The notes under the pieces were generated by a model. The model was not told the origin of the DNA. It was given only the letters and a program-made list of their open reading frames with translations, and ran no database searches. This document shows positions 6,425 to 6,798 of a stretch of DNA of 6,798 nucleotides, in pieces. Made by a program: the position numbers and the translations under genes. This DNA is from Acidobacteriota bacterium (GTDB lineage Bacteria > Acidobacteriota > Terriglobia > Terriglobales > Acidobacteriaceae). The DNA lies in assembly GCA_021846065.1 (NCBI GenBank), contig JAJZCP010000084.1, forward strand, positions 1 through 6,798, in the 5' to 3' direction. Within the stretch, counting starts at the first letter, position 1, and each line of letters starts with the position of its first letter.

Positions 6425-6561
6425 TCGCGACAACCCACGACGGGAAATAGGCATCACAGAAGTCAAGGTAGCAGCCATGCGAACAAGAGGGCGTGCGCAC
6501 GGACGTGCAGGTTTTGTCACGCCTTCAAAAAGGTGACTCGAGGACGAGGAGGGTGTCGAAG
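6425..6561 (+). other. Gap between holB and the last gene, with a leader hairpin
   Basis: No gene is supported in these 137 bases; antisense frames here are shadows. Two inverted repeats are visible. CGTGCGCACG at 6492-6501 is a 10-base palindrome followed by GTTTT, at most a poor terminator. GTCAC at 6516-6520 pairs with GTGAC at 6533-6537, and CTT with AAG inside it, leaving a two-base bulge and a CAAA loop, just upstream of the next ribosome binding site. TTGTCA at 6514-6519 resembles a -35 box but no matching -10 follows. Confidence 0.35.
6547..6552 (+). promoter_or_regulatory. Ribosome binding site of the last gene
   Basis: AGGAGG ends nine bases before the ATG at 6562. An in-frame GTG at 6553 touches the site and is therefore not a plausible start. 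Confidence 0.65.
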
Positions 6562-6798
6562 ATGAGCAGCGGCGACGAGCAGAACGACGCAATCTCGCAC
6601 GAGCAAAGACAGGAGGCGTCCACGGTGGTTAACGGGGCTGGCGCGACGCAGAACGAGCTGCATGAGAATCGAGCGAAACGACGCAGAGGGTTGAAGGCGC
6701 AGCTTCGCGCCGCACTCCCCTTCGCCGCGGGCAACGCGCGGCTGGAAGAGTATGCGCAGCATGATGCGGAGTTGTTCTATCTGAAAAACCATATCATT
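6562..6798 (+). CDS. Partial gene at right edge, possibly an Sm/Hfq-like RNA-binding protein
   Basis: Seventy-nine codons are open from the ATG to the window end without a stop; the gene continues outside. A strong ribosome binding site precedes the start. Residues 1-35 are polar and low in hydrophobics (rich in Gln, Asn, Glu), probably disordered. A basic patch RAKRRRGLK at 37-45 follows, and then a segment LEEYAQHDAELFYLKNHII at 61-79 that looks like an amphipathic helix. A disordered basic N-terminus followed by such a helix resembles, from memory, Hfq-annotated proteins of Acidobacteriota, in which the Sm fold comes next. That Sm fold is not in the window, so the functional suggestion is inference only. 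The reading frame itself is well supported; the overlapping minus-strand frame (6517-6792) lacks an equally good start. Confidence 0.6.
   Translation, partial: MSSGDEQNDAISHEQRQEASTVVNGAGATQNELHENRAKRRRGLKAQLRAALPFAAGNARLEEYAQHDAELFYLKNHII

Noticed and set aside
5775..6500. 241-codon minus-strand open frame opposite holB
   Set aside because: Antisense to a recognised HolB, with biased Pro/Ser/Ala composition and no motif.
6517..6792. 91-codon minus-strand frame at the right edge
   Set aside because: The plus-strand frame over the same bases has a strong, well-spaced ribosome binding site and follows holB on the same strand; the minus frame has no such support visible.
1..6798. CRISPR array, insertion sequence, tRNA/rRNA gene, phage or defence island
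   Set aside because: I saw no regularly spaced repeats, transposase-like product, terminal inverted repeats or tRNA-like cloverleaf; the gene content is housekeeping plus one outer-membrane receptor.

Overview
The window is GC-rich and densely coding. It looks like a piece of an Acidobacteriota chromosome (Terriglobia/Acidobacteriaceae-like). The main pointers are a very long outer-membrane protein with an N-terminal carboxypeptidase-regulatory-like domain, a plug and an Oar-like beta-barrel, a type abundant in that phylum, and the style of the neighbouring proteins. This assignment rests on protein character only, because there is no rRNA or marker-gene comparison.

Left block (+ strand, about 146-1877): ribH (lumazine synthase, riboflavin pathway), nusB (transcription antitermination) and an enoyl-CoA hydratase/isomerase of the crotonase family. 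ribH and nusB overlap by four bases (ATGA), and the crotonase starts 26 bases after nusB, so the three are very probably one operon. The operon probably begins outside the window or at an unresolved point in the first 145 bases.

Middle block (- strand, 5246 down to 1903): a 112-residue multi-pass membrane protein of unknown function, followed 116 bases later by a 962-residue TonB-dependent-receptor-like outer-membrane protein. This block converges on the crotonase with only 25 bases between the two stop codons. The leader of the receptor gene contains a perfect 7-bp hairpin.

Right block (+ strand, 5324-6798): holB (DNA polymerase III delta-prime subunit), divergent from the small membrane protein across a 77-base spacer. 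After a 137-base gap comes the start of a further gene with a good ribosome binding site, cut off by the window end. It may be an Sm/Hfq-like RNA-binding protein, but the diagnostic domain lies outside the window.

Overall this is an ordinary housekeeping region with an embedded accessory outer-membrane gene. I see no mobile element, CRISPR array, RNA gene or evident new defence system. The most interesting points are the uncharacterised small membrane protein with a possible leaderless start, the charged insertion in HolB, and the truncated gene at the right edge.
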